From NCBI GenBank assembly GCA_030765055.1, contig CM060953.1, positions 97,219,701 through 97,283,700 on the forward strand: DNA of 64,000 bases, read 5' to 3'. Origin of the DNA: Mantis religiosa (Eukaryota; Arthropoda; Insecta; Mantodea; Mantidae). Below are positions 47,800 to 58,879 of this stretch, one piece after another. The notes beneath the pieces are model-generated. The model had not been told where the DNA came from and did not search any database. It worked only from the letters and a program-made list of their open reading frames with translations. Positions within the stretch are counted from its first letter, which is position 1; each line of letters opens with the position of its first letter. The translations under genes and the position numbers were made by a program.

Positions 47800-48430
47800 A
47801 TAGATAAAAGACCCTACGGTCTTTATCCTCTAGACCAACAACATTTAGCTATGAACCCTACAACCCTTAACCCTAGAGCTCATGCCACATTAAATCCTAT
47901 AGGTATTAACCTCCCATACCAGCAACCCTACCTGTTAAAACCTGCAACCCTTAACCCTAGAGCCCCAGATCATACCTCAAGACCTAACCTCTAAATCCCA
48001 CAGCTTTCAAGCTCCAGACCAACAGACTTTACCTAAGAAACCCTGCAGCCCTTAACCCTGAAGCGCCAGATCATACCTCAAGACCTGACCTCTAAATCCC
48101 ACAGCTTTCAAGCTCCAGACCAACAGACTTTACCTAAGAAACCCTGCAGCCCTTAACCCTAGAGTCCCAGATCATACCTCAGGACCTAGTCTCTAAATCC
48201 TAAACCATCCAGACCAACAGACTTCACCTCCAGACCAACAGACATCACCTGTGAAACTCTTAACCCTAGAGCCTAAGATCATGCCACAGGAGCTAACCAT
48301 TAAATCCTATAGCTATTAACCTCCCATACCAGCAGTCCTACCTGTTAAAACCTGCAACCCTTAACCCTAGAGCCCCAGATCATAGCTCAAGACAAGCTCT
48401 GGTCATACCTCAGGACACAGCATTATAAGT
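47800..48430 (-). repeat. 101-bp tandem repeats near the right terminus
   Basis: Inverse copy of 32860-33480, with CCTGCAACCCTTAACCCTAG-type blocks at about 101-bp spacing. Matches the left side closely. Confidence 0.85.
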
Positions 48431-48555
48431 TACAGCAAATTAAGAGGATTGACTGCCTACCTAAACACTGTCTAAATCCACTAAACATACAGATTGCGCA
48501 TGGCCGCCATCTTGCTCATTTGGGTCTGCGCTGGAACACTCTCTAATACCCTACT

Positions 48556-48561
48556 GATTGC
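48556..48561 (+). repeat. Target-site duplication, right copy (GATTGC)
   Basis: Exact match to 32718-32723. Confidence 0.88.
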
Positions 48562-49059
48562 GTATCTTATATTTGTCCATACAACGTAAATATTGACAAT
48601 CAGCACCCTGTAATTCCTGATAGTAGTGAAAGACTCAATAGGGTGATTATCCCTGTGAACTTAAATATCCGGAAAACCAAATGGCCATTAAAAACGAGAT
48701 GAAGAATTATCACAACTAAGGAAGAAAGCTCCGCAAATTACTTCATATTCAGAGTGAAAACCGGACAAATTTACAAATTAATGGCTACAGAACTTCGAAC
48801 TTGAACCGTTTAATTGCCTAGGAGGCTTGGAAGGAAGTGTTATCGAGAAATATCAGATATATTTAATTCATTCATTACTGATAGAACGGCCCTTGTGATT
48901 GCTTAACATTTCTGCATTCAAAGATTAAGGAGGAAGTTCACCAAATTATTTCAGCCTATTATTTGCGCCAAACGGTGAAAAATTAAACGTTAAACAATTT
49001 CGATGAGATACAAACCCTTTTCTGGCTAAGGGATTGTCCAACAGAAATGCCCAGATGAA

Positions 49060-50074
49060 ATTAAGACGTAAACCAATGAGAAATAATTTCAATAATTTAA
49101 ATTTCCACAATTATTGTGGAATTGCTCTAGCAACGGCCACTTCAATAATGTTAGATTATCTGGAGTTAGCATCATTCTGTGAATGGGCGTCGTCAAGTTA
49201 AGAAGCAAAATCTTATGGCTGTGAGGGAACTGGATTTCAATTTAATATTGTGAAGAAAACCGGCGATTATAATGTTATTTATAAATTTATGTTACAAGAC
49301 ATGTTGTTAACTTAAAATTGAATTAAAATTGGAATACTCATAAAGAAGTTTAACGAATATTTCGTTTCATTTAGAAAACTAGTTCCATCCAATTCCCGTA
49401 CGAGACTCCACACAACTTAAGGGCTTTTCATGCTTCGACGGCAGCAGCCGTGGAAAACATCTTAAGGAATTGTTCAACCTGAGACGCCGGATTTAAGCAA
49501 AAGCTCAGATTGAGACGAGTCGAGCCGTGGAACATCGGCGCCATCTCCTAGGGTAGTATCTGCTTGACGCGACAGCTTCCGAACCCAGAACGAGGGAGCT
49601 CAAATAGAACGTGGAAGCCCATTGGAATCAAGAAAGAAGAGAGAAGAAAAGACAGTGGTAACAAAAAGTATATATTTGTTGTTAAAGAAATAGTTAAATA
49701 TCTCATGTTACTGAGAAGTCAAAAAACTGTTTAAAATGGAATTTAGTAAAGTAAGACGTGATAGAAGTGGAGATGAAAGGGGAGAAATAGAAATAGATGA
49801 TAAAAGCGTAGGTGAAAGAGATGTTAGAATAGAAGTAGGAAAGGGTAGAGAAGTAGGATAATGAGATGACGATGGAAAAGTAAGCGCAAATGATGATTAA
49901 TTGGAGGCTAGATAAACAAAATGTGAGTAACTTAGAGATTAATGTAAAATCAGAGCTAGCACAAAATAAGCATAATATAAGTAATCTTATCCAAAAAGTG
50001 GATTAAGTAGAATAAAGAGTTAAAACAGGAAAGGGAGGAGCATACAAATAATTCAATACAACATGTATAACAAG
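49060..50074 (+). repeat. Repeat X, plus-strand copy, first part
   Basis: This stretch matches, in inverse order, the sequence at about 62690-63680: for example TTAAGGAATTGTTCAACCTG near 49463 and its complement near 63330, and GAAAGGGAGGAGC near 50030 and near 62672. It includes a short frame from ATG 49736 (MEFSKVRRDRSGDERGEIEI) rich in Lys, Arg, Glu and Asp. The homologous frame in the minus copy starts near 62955 (ME-S--RRDRSGEE). This suggests a gag-like, coiled-coil rich element, but I cannot name the family. Continues after the hAT insertion at 58185. Confidence 0.7.
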
Positions 50075-50341
50075 CAGTGGCGGCTCACGTTGCCTTTATC
50101 TAGGGGGGGGGGGGCTGCACTGATTATTGAAATTTTAGCTTACCTTAATTATTTGAAGATGAACTGCATACGGCGATCTCTCTTTCCAGCAAACTTGTTA
50201 ACCATTCTCTCGTTGAACTTCGGGATGTTTTCTCTCATTTCTTTTTCTATGGACAACATAGCAACCGCAGTTAATCTATTTACTCCAATAGTGTTCCTAA
50301 GGAATGTTTTAATTCCTTTCAGTGCGGAGAAACAGTGCTCA

Positions 50342-50390
<49 letters not shown>
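50342..50390 (+). repeat. (GAT)n, 3' tail of LINE-B
   Basis: About 16 GAT units in the position where other LINEs have poly(A). Read forward it yields a false poly-Asp frame, and in reverse a false poly-Ser one. Confidence 0.93.
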
Positions 50391-50629
50391 GGGGTTTAAG
50401 GGCGTTCAACTTCCAGGTCATCAACGCCCTTAACAAAACAGTGGAGGTTAAAATACTAATAGGCTAAAAAGCCTAAAAGGTTTAAAGACTAAAGGACAAA
50501 TAAAATCAAGATAAAAACAACGGTGTGGCAAAGACTAAAAAAGCGTAAACAATAAAATCTAAAATCTGTAAAAGTTTAAAAGTTCTAAAAACCCCTAAAT
50601 GGCTAAAATCTAAATTCTAAATGTCGTGT

Positions 50630-53600
50630 TTAAAACAGAGCTAAAACTTTGCCCGCCACCATCTCGTCATTCGCGAGTATCTCTGCCAAACTGACCGGCA
50701 GCTGGAGAGACCTCCGGAGACGAGTAAAGCTAAAACAGTCTAAAAGCACGTGTCTGACCGTCAGCTCAGCACCGCACAGCGCGCAAATTGGTTCTGGGGT
50801 TCGGTTCAGTAAATAACTGTGGCTAAAATAGCAGTGCCCAATGCGCAACCGAGCCAAAAGCATTTCCTCCCGCCGGGATACTCGACAGGAGGTCGCCCAC
50901 GGAATCGGAAGCGCCTTAACCGTTCTAAGCCTGTTGCCACGCAGAGCAGACCACTCATCGCGCCAGCACGAGAGCATCGCTCTACGGATAACAAGCCCAA
51001 ATTCTTCCGCAGTAACGAAGGAGATGATAACGTTGGGTTCTACGGTGGACACCTTAGCTGCCGCATCCGCCCGTTCATTCTCCCGCAAACCCACGTGACC
51101 AGGAACCCAAGCACACAACACGCTAACGCCGCTGGCGTGTAAAACGTGGAGGGCGTCCTGGATACGCTGTACAAGCGGATGGCGGTAGTACAGCTCACGC
51201 AGGCTCTGGAGTGCGCTGAGGGAATCGCTTAGGATAAGATAGTTACCCACACTTCTGCGGCGAACATATAAAATGGCTCGGTATATTGCATAGAGCTCTG
51301 CATTAAAAATAGATGTGCAGCCATGGAGACCGAACATAAAGGGTTCGGCCCCATGGACAAACGCACATCCAACCCCAGAAGAGCCTTTAGACCCATCGGT
51401 ATAAAGGACTTTAAAATCTGTATAACGTGATAAAAATTCTAAAAACGGCCTGCGGATACTACTCAGGGGCGTGGTAGATATGCTGTGCAGCGTCATCCCA
51501 AGATCGACGTGAGATGCTGCACGCAACCACGGGGGATACAATCTTTCGCCCTTAGGGAACAACCTAGGCATGTCTAGGGCATGTCTCCTAAGGAGTTCCC
51601 GGAAGCGAAAACCGGGCCACTTGGGACTCAGACGTGTGTTCCTGTAGCGTCCGTCGAATAAAGTGCCTGTAAAGGGTGCATACGTCGGGTGCCAAGGCAT
51701 GCTACATAGCCCGCAACCGTAATTGCCCAGCAAGAATTCCCGTCGGCAATGTAGGGGAGGCTCTGCCGCTTCAGCGTAGAGACTCACAACGGGGCTGTTT
51801 GGAAAGGCCCCAGTAGCTAACCGAAGGCCAGAGTTGTGCACTGGGTCTAATTTTTTAAGCACAGATGGACGAGCTGAAGCATAAACGATGCACCCATAGT
51901 CCAGCTTAGATCGAACCAGTGTGCGATACAAGCGAAGCAGCACTGCGCGATCCACTCCCCACGATTTCCCACTAAGTATCCGCAAGATATTAAGAGAACG
52001 TGCACAACTTGCTTTCAACTGCGCTATATGCGACGACCAGGAAAGCTTCCTATCGAATATCAGTCCGAGGAACCTAGTTTCATGCGCAAATGGAAAAACA
52101 TGGCGACCTAGTCGGAGGAAGGGTGGTAACCGACTCTTGCGGCGCCAGAAGTTAACACAGACTGTCTTCTCAGTGAGAACCTAAAGCCGTTCTTAGAGCT
52201 CCAGTCCTGAAGGTTGTCTAAGCATTGCTGTAGACGACGTTCTAGGAATGGAGTACGCTGAGAAGTACAGTAGACATCGAAATCGTCCACGAATAAGCAC
52301 GATGAAACACCTCGAGGAACACAGTTAGAGATAGAATTAATCGCCATAGCAAACAGTGTAACACTTAGGACCGATCCTTGTGGGATCCCGTTCTCTTGGT
52401 TAAAAGGTTTGATAAGACCGAGCCAACCCTAACTCGGAAAACGCGGTTGTTCATAAACTCCCGAACAAACACAGGTAGGCATCCACGAATATTCCAGCTG
52501 TGCAGGGTGCGCAACAGACCTGCACGCCAACAGGTATCGTAAGCTTTCTCGAGGTCAAAATAGATGCAGACGGTCTGGCTGTTCTTAAGGAAACCGTTCA
52601 TGATCTGCGTTGACATCCATACGAGATGGTCTACTGTGGAACGGCGACGTCGGAAACCACACTGGATGTTCGGGAGTAAGTTGTGGGTTTGCAGCCACCA
52701 AACCATCCGCCCATTGATCATGCATTCCATCACCTTGTAGACGCAACTGGTGAGGGAAATAGGACGGTAGCTGGAAGACAGATGTCGGTCCTTCCTGGTT
52801 TCAGAATTGGAATGATGGTGGCCTCCCGCTACTTGCCAGGAAAGCTGCCGTCAACCCAGATACGGTTACAGACTTCGAGTAAGAAAGGCTTCCCTTTGGG
52901 AGAGAGATGTAAGAATCGGACGTGGATACCGTCTGGTCCTGGTGCAGATAGTCTGGAGGATGAAAGTGCGTGTTCTAGCTCTGACATGGTGAACAGGCGA
53001 TTGTAGTCTTCAAGGTTTCGAGAGAGAAAGCAGAAACCTTGAGATTCCACCTGATGCTTGATGGAGAGGAACTCAGGGACATGATGATCTGAGCTAGATA
53101 CGTGAGCGAAAGCATTGCCAAGGGTGTTAGCCACGTCTAACGGATCCACGATGCCTGAAGGAGTTCTCAAACCAGCAACCGGAATGTGGGTCGCTTTTCC
53201 GGCCACGCGTCTTAACCTATCCCACACTACAGAAGAGGGTGTATGGCGATTAAAAGACGACACCAAAGCAGTCCATGATTTCTTTTTGCAATCCTTAATT
53301 ACCTGCCGAGACCTGGAACGCATTTTCTTGTAACGAATGAGGTTCTCCAGTGTGGGGTGGCGTTGGAAAACCCTGAGGGCACGCCGACGAGCACGGATTG
53401 CATTCCGGCAGTCGTCCGTCCACCATGGCACAGGACGGCGGCGGGGATTGGGAGACGAACGCGGAATAGATCGTTTTGCGGCGGAAAGTATGCGCTCGCT
53501 AAGATGTTCTACTAGCTCGTTAATAGAGGCGTGCTCCTCATAACTAAAAACCGCCAACTGGGTGTAAAGGGCCCAGTTGGCGTTATCGAAACGCCAGGTT

Positions 53601-54261
53601 GGCAAGCGGGTGGAACACACGTTTTGTGCTAAGAGACTAATGAGACACGGGAAGTGGTCACTGGAGTGGAGGTCAGAGATGACTTTTCATTGGAGGGACA
53701 CTGCTAACTGCGGTGAGCAGACTGCCTTCCAGATGCGAGGTGTTGAAGGCATCGGAAAGAAACGTAGGTTCTGGGGTGTTCAGGAGAACCAGGGTATTAT
53801 TATCCAGGAAATCGGAGTGACCTCTACCCCTTGCACAAGTGCGAGTGGAGCCCCAAAGAGGGTGATGGGCTTTGAAGTCCCCCACCAACAGAAATGGGGT
53901 GGGTAACAAAAAAACCAGATCTTGGAGCGTGGTAAGTGATACGTCATCTGAGGGTGGAATATACATGTTGCAGATAACCAGCTCTATGGTCGGCAGTACT
54001 ATACGGGCAGCAACGGACTGGATGTTAGTGCGTAAAGGTATCACGTCCACATATACGTCATCTCTGACCAGTACCAACGTCCCGCCGTGTGCCGGAGTAC
54101 CCCCTTCCGGGGCAAGATCATCGCCTTAGTTCAAAGGAATCCTGAGGACGCAGTTTAGTCTCCTGCAAGCACACTACTAGTGGGTCGTACTTATTAAGCA
54201 GTAAATCAATCTCTGGGCGATGTGCCCTAAGCCCACGTGTATTCCACTGGAGAATCGCCAT
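50630..54261 (-). pseudogene. LINE-B ORF2: endonuclease, reverse transcriptase, RNase H, broken
   Basis: It starts at ATG 54261 (MAILQWNTRGLRAHRPEIDL), the typical beginning of an apurinic-type endonuclease (CLQETKL, then NMYIPPSD, LLVGDFKAHHPLWG at 53673-54077). Palm pieces are at 52829-53620 (SAPGPDGIHVRFLH), 52365-52733 (CGFRRRRSTVDHLV, FDLEKAYDTCWR) and 52108-52347 with LFVDDFDVY, the YADD-type box. The 462-codon end (50630-52018) holds the thumb (LDYGCIVYASA), RNase H (YTDGSKGSSGVGCAF, FNAELYAIYRAI, LSDSLSALQSL, HVGLRENERADAAAK) with its four acidic residues, and a C-terminal CALCG...H...C finger. About four frameshifts separate these. Confidence 0.9.
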
Positions 54262-54274
54262 TTAAACGGTGGGA

Positions 54275-55680
54275 TAAAAGGTTATGGGCAGTTCCACCTC
54301 ATGACGACTTGGAGTGTGGCCGAATCAATTTGCCCTTCGTTTTGGGCTTCGGGCTGACTTCTTTCCCCGCCGGATCATCGGGTCGTTTTCTGGAAGGCTT
54401 CCTGGTAGTGTGGTCCGTATCTTCCTGTTCCATCTCCTCCACGGATGAGGCTCCTTTCCCGATAGAAAATTTTGGTTCAAAGGCCCCAAACCGATTGCAC
54501 ACGGAGATCAACGAGGTTGACAAGCGTTCGATTGGAGTGCTCGCCGGAAGACTCTTCAGAGGAGGAACTTTTTGATGACCGGGGACTCTTCTTACGGCTG
54601 GCAGGTTTGCTGGCATCCTTCAGGAATTCGGACCTCTTGTAGCTCGTCTTGAACTGTTTGGGAGGTGCATTGTATACAACTGGCGTCATTTTTTGATGTT
54701 GAGGCCTTTTGTCGGTGACTGTGGTGGCGATCTCCTTCCAGATAGAGGCTTAGCTGTCGTGGGTGCAGATAAGGCTGGTGTTTTGCCAGGCTTCGGAGAT
54801 GGCAGAATGATTTTCTCCGAGATTGTGGCCTCACGCATATCTCTGGCCGCGGCACCGGCTTAGCTGCTACCGAGCTGTAGGTAGCGGACCGCAGGAGGGA
54901 TGGCAGTCGAATACGCGCAAGTTTCCGGTCTTCCGAGAAGGAAACCTTCTCTTTCACCCGGATCTCCTGGATCGCCTTTTCCTCGACAAACCGCGGGCAA
55001 TCTCGGGAGCTGGATGGATGTTCTCCAGCAGAGCTCACACGTTTCACTGGCGATGTGCATGCACCCTCATGCTGGGACATCGCACAGTTACAACACGTAC
55101 GCGTCCCGTCGCAGAACGCGCTAGTGTGTCCGAAGAGCTGGCACTTAAAACATCTTAGCGATTAGGTATATAGGGACGTAACTCGATGGTCTCGTGCCCT
55201 GCCCTAAGCCTTTGCGGGGGTAGGCACCAATTCCCCTCGCTCTCTGCGCTGCACACGGTACAGAGCCGTCACACCTTGATCTTGCAGGTTTTCAATGATT
55301 TCCTCATTAGACATGCCATCCAAAGCTCTGGTGTTAACCACTCCGTGCGAGGAGTTGAGGCTCTCATGGACTGCGACCGTCACCGGGTAGCTGCCTAACA
55401 GGTTTGCCTTCAGTAGGACTGCTGCCTGGGAGACAGAATACGCTTCTGCCTTCTTCTGTTCTAGTTACCACCAAGTAGCGAGGACTACAGGGCTCAGCTA
55501 CTTCCTTTCCACAAAACTTCACACTTTTGGATTTAGTAGAGTGCACTATTGCGGTAATGTTCTCCACCATTGCAAACGTCTCCGATGGCGTGCTCACATC
55601 CTGGGCGCCACCCCGGCTTAGGTGAGCGTCCTGACCTGGACCTTGCTCACTTTAGGTTCACACCTCCCAGTGTAAAGACA
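54275..55680 (-). pseudogene. LINE-B ORF1 (gag-like, zinc knuckles), broken
   Basis: On the minus strand near 55040-55160 is the knuckle series CFKCQLFGHTSAFC then CCNCAMSQHEGAC. It is followed by a basic, serine/proline-rich tail in shifting frames (54592-55080, 54299-54616; KPASRKKSPRSSKSSSSEES). Upstream, 55364-55597 (TFAMVENITAIVHSTKSKSV) and the stretch to 55160 form the RNA-binding middle. It would coat the element RNA. At least four frameshifts. Confidence 0.75.
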
Positions 55681-56489
55681 GAGGGACCCATTCGCCTTCA
55701 GGAGTGTAACAGATCATGCAACGGCCCCTCCCCGGGACTGACCTATATCAGCGGATACGAACACAGTCCTACATGGTAACAAGGGGCTGGGAGCTACGCG
55801 TTACCCAGTCACCCCTTGCGCTTCCCACTCCAACCACCCACGCTATGTTACCCCTCAGACGTGTGTTCAGGGAGGGAAAAGAAAAAATAAATAAAGGGGT
55901 CAAACACCGAAGTAGACCATGGTTTGGGCGTTTGAAGGAACACTCTAACCTCGCGGAGGAACCCAGTCGAGAGATTTCACCAGAGCCTCTTCTGCCAGTT
56001 TTCGGGGCTACTTCTTGGCAGCCGTAGCGGTCCTGGGGTACACCAAGTCCCCACCATACATCACCCCATCAGTCAGTCCCCTACTTCCTGTTGCCCACCC
56101 CTCGGGACGAGGACCACTGAGGTTGGATTTTGAGGGGTACGCTCAGATTCATTTGTTGTTAGAGGCAGAGTAATAGCTATTTTCAAAAGTTTTAACACTT
56201 CAGAAAAAGTGGAAGAAAGATTATTAGTTCTAAGATATTGAAGTAATTTTACAGTACCACCAATATTCCTGAATTCTTCTGTTGAATAGATGACTGAAAT
56301 TTTTGTATGTAGTTTGTCCTTATAAAACACAGGGAACGTTTCTAGGCATTCACTGAACGCATTTTTCGTAAATATTGCACTATACTGGTCAAATTGTGAA
56401 TCTTGTAGCAGGGAAGGCACAAAAATGTTTAGTAAACTTGAAGCGGAGATTCAATTATGACAGTATAATATTACATACTTCCTTGGCTG

Positions 56490-56510
56490 CTGCTGCTGCT
56501 GCTGCTCTGG
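56490..56510 (+). repeat. Short (CTG)n tract inside hAT
   Basis: About seven CTG/GCT units within the broken transposase region. Confidence 0.9.
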
Positions 56511-58184
56511 TCTGTGTGTTTGAAACAATTTTTCTTTTGTGTGGGTTTTCTGCTGCCAAATCACAGGACTCCACGTGTTTCTTACTTTTATAATTTCAGC
56601 AGTGAAAGTGGATATGACAATTGAACTTTGGCAGCATCTATGTGACGATTCTCTAGTTGATTGTACAGTACTTCTACATGAGGTATAACTAAACGAAAAA
56701 AAAATTAAGCCAGAAACAAAACTCATTATTTTCAAGATACCCAAACAAAACACTTGATTTATTTATTGCCGTACTGCTGGAGATCTCTGATTTTGACAAA
56801 GATTCAAAACATTCTTTAAATGCCTGCTTTTCGTAAACAGCATTTACAGTCCTGGATTTGTAGTTCCACCTCGTTGATCCAGCACTGGTATTTTCTTCGT
56901 AACACATGAATCTAACACTTATGTTTTTTGTGTGGAGAGCGGGAAAAAAAGGTGGGTATAGTACAAAGATTTGAAAAAATATCGTAGTTTTTGTGTTTTG
57001 CCTGGCAGCTCTCTCCATTCTCACATTTAGTTGATGAACTAAGCAATTCACGGAGTAAGCTTTAGGGTACACATCTGTAACTTTAGCCTACACTTCATTG
57101 ATAGCCCCCACTCATTACCACTGCATCATCAAAACTTTGGTCTATAAGCTTCTTCTTGTTTTCTTTTAATATACTGCCAAGCTCAGAAATTACAACTTCC
57201 GCAATTGCATCAGAATTCTGCCCATTCGGAATAAAAAATCCCAGAATTGCTCAACAGGACTATTTAAGGCATTACTATACCTTAAGACTATTACAAGCTG
57301 AAACATGTCAACAATATCTGTAGTTTCGTCGGACATAACAGAAAAAAATATCTGTGCATTTACTAGCCCATTTACTAAACATGTTATTAATATGGTTTCT
57401 GGACATTTCATGTTTATAACATTTTCCATATAATCTCTTCAAGTCCGAAACTCTCTTTTGAAACCATGCAGTGTTGGCTGCGTCGTCTTTAATTCCAAAT
57501 AAAAGGCAAGGAAAATAGAACAGGGAATTGCTGGCTTCACATCCACAAATCCACTCATATTTCGTGTAAATTTCAGGACTGAAACAGCTACTATATTGTT
57601 TTTGTCGGCTTGTTGCACTTTAAATAATGTTTAACAAAGGAGTCGGTCTTCCTCGCACTTTAATGGCACATGTATCTTGCAGTGTTAAAGCGCCAAAAGG
57701 AAGTGACTTTAAATACTCCACTGAATTACTCATCGCTACAATAAGTCACATTTTATTATACTTCACTATCAGGAACAAAAATATATTTGAACCCCTGTGG
57801 AAATGTTCAAAAACCATTTGATTTCACGAAAATCTGCACTTGCATTTTTCACCAAATTGCATTTACACCACTCTTGGGACTGCAAACATTGCAGTCCAGT
57901 GAATTCGCTAAGCTATGGGGCGTGCGGTAAACCAAAACATGAAGCGGTGGTTAGCGGAGGGGGAGATGGAAGCAATATGCACTTTAGTGAGCTGGACTGG
58001 CAGTCCAAGATGGATAAGCGGCTTCACATACGAACTTGCCGCACAGTCTATGAACTTGTTGTAATGACTTACAACATATATGGATGTAATCTATTCAATT
58101 TAGGCAGTTGAGGCAATAACAATAACATTAAAATTTGCTCTGGGGGGCTGCAGTCCCGCAGCCCTCCTTTATCGGCCGCCACTG

Positions 58185-58505
58185 ATCAAAGTAACGATAA
58201 AATATGCACACAATATTACACAAGAATCAGAGTCAAGTGAGAAAGAATTTGTGGGAGATAAGAGAATATTAACAAACTGTGCAAGTCAGATTTTAAACGA
58301 AAATAGTGATAAAATGGTGTCACGAATGGATAGAGAATCAGAGAATAGTAAGAAAGAAAATGTAGGTCAGAATGAAAGTCAGACTAAAGTTGATGTAAAA
58401 TTACGAATAAGTGCAAAATCAGAGAATTGTAGGAAAGATAGAGTAGAAGGAGTAATTGATAAGATAGTATGACTGACAAATAATGCAAATGAAATTCGAG
58501 AAATT
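58185..58505 (+). repeat. Repeat X, plus-strand copy, continued after the hAT
   Basis: A frame across 58251-58472 (ILTNCASQILNENSDKMVSR, NSKKENVGQNESQTKVDVKL) matches the minus copy at 62390-62610 (ILSQCASQSLNEIMIK and following). Polar, repetitive composition; likely the same gag-like region begun at 49736. Confidence 0.65.
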
Positions 58506-58515
58506 ATATATATAT

Positions 58516-58775
58516 ATGGTTCCCTCAGAGCGAGGGAACCGAGGCATTTGACCTGAGATACCAGGTTGAGGGTTCGGTACAACGCCTGAGATGATGAAGG
58601 GTTGAATCATGGAGGAATTGGTGGAATGATGGTGGGGAAAACAGGAGGACCCGGAAGAAATCCACTTAAGCGCCAAGTTGTCCACCACAAATCCCACTTT
58701 GCGGTCGCCTGAGATCGAACCTGAGGCGAATAGGTGAATGCCAAGCGTTACAACCACTAAGTCATGGAGCGGGCT
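58516..58775 (-). mobile_element. tRNA-derived SINE, relative of 20867-21116
   Basis: On the minus strand it starts GCCCGCTCCATGACTTAGTGG (A box) and has GGTTCGATCTCAGGCGACCG (B box). It continues CAAAGTGGGATTTGTGGTGG, as in the other copy. It ends near TCGCTCTGAGGGAACCATA, so its last part differs from the 20867 copy. Confidence 0.8.
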
Positions 58776-58796
58776 TTTTTTTCGTAATTTGCGTCC

Positions 58797-58878
58797 TCCA
58801 ACGTTAAGTCATATCGGACGAATGGGCTTCATCTTGTTATGCTTTGTCGTTTAGCACTACACATTTCATTTCATAAAA
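58797..58878 (+). repeat. SINE tail fragment
   Basis: The end CACTACACATTTCATTTCA is identical to the tail of the 20867-21116 SINE. The start CCTCCAACGTTAAGTCATAT is shared with the SINE at 59926-60080. It is a headless 3' piece abutting the Polinton-type terminus. Confidence 0.65.
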
Positions 58879-58879
58879 A

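Larger units (their letters stand above)
32724..48555. mobile_element. Palindromic Polinton-type element with two PolB copies
   Basis: 15,832 bp. It begins AGTAGGGTATTAGAGAG and ends with the exact reverse complement (CTCTCTAATACCCTACT), flanked by GATTGC on both sides. The whole left arm (32724 to about 40754) is repeated in inverse on the right (about 40897-48555), with scattered single-base differences, a few small indels and one 364-bp segment present only on the left. Each arm encodes one protein-primed type DNA polymerase with its 3' end towards the terminus. The AG...CT ends, 6-bp TSD and this polymerase place it with Polintons. It lacks their integrase, protease, ATPase and capsid genes, and its inverted repeats are far longer than the few hundred bases usual in the group. 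I infer an inverted dimer of a unit of about 7.8 kb. An assembly artefact is unlikely, because the arms differ and the TSD is clean. Confidence 0.85.
50345..56140 (-). mobile_element. LINE-B: I-like non-LTR retrotransposon inserted in the hAT
   Basis: 5,796 bp with GCTCAGAT at 50337-50344 and again at 56141-56148 as target duplication. It has a 5' region (55700-56140), ORF1, ORF2 with endonuclease, RT and RNase H, and a 3' end made of simple GAT repeats (50342-50390, ATC on the coding strand). The RNase H domain and triplet-repeat tail place it near the I group. Full length but with broken frames. Confidence 0.92.
50149..57830 (-). pseudogene. hAT transposase (zinc finger, DDE core, dimerisation domain), broken and split
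   Basis: Pieces on the minus strand. A TTF-type finger region near 57500-57570 (EWICGCEASNSLFYFPCLLF). The core start at 57190-57429 (FFSVMSDETTDIVDMFQLVI), holding the first catalytic Asp. A middle part at 56689-57072 (NCLVHQLNVRMERAA, GSTRWNYKSRTVNAV, with the Arg-Trp pair). 56150-56420. After the LINE, the dimerisation domain at 50149-50340 (HCFSALKGIKTFLRNTIG, VAMLSIEKEM). The LINE cuts exactly between NESER and the HCFSALK block. Several frameshifts also occur. The family resembles ZMYM6-like domesticated transposases, but this copy is a dead transposon gene. Confidence 0.85.
50075..58184 (-). mobile_element. hAT transposon (interrupted by LINE-B)
   Basis: The ends are CAGTGGCGGC (50075) and GCCGCCACTG (58184), a 10-bp inverted repeat with further similar sequence inside (GCTGC/GCAGC and G-rich tracts). 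The repeat X sequence continues across it, which fixes the borders. The flanks ATAACAAG (left) and ATCAAAG(T) (right) fit an 8-bp target duplication that has mutated. It carries a minus-strand transposase gene, split by the LINE. Confidence 0.85.

Noticed and set aside
32724..48555. Giant palindrome as a pure assembly artefact
   Set aside because: The arms differ by many single bases, a 364-bp indel, different polymerase lesions and different triplet-run lengths. The flanks carry an exact 6-bp duplication. Some risk remains, so a long-read check is proposed.
50063..50467. Frame with a run of aspartates, and the reverse one with serines
   Set aside because: The run is the (GAT)n tail of LINE-B read in frame. 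The real coding content is the hAT dimerisation-domain end on the minus strand.
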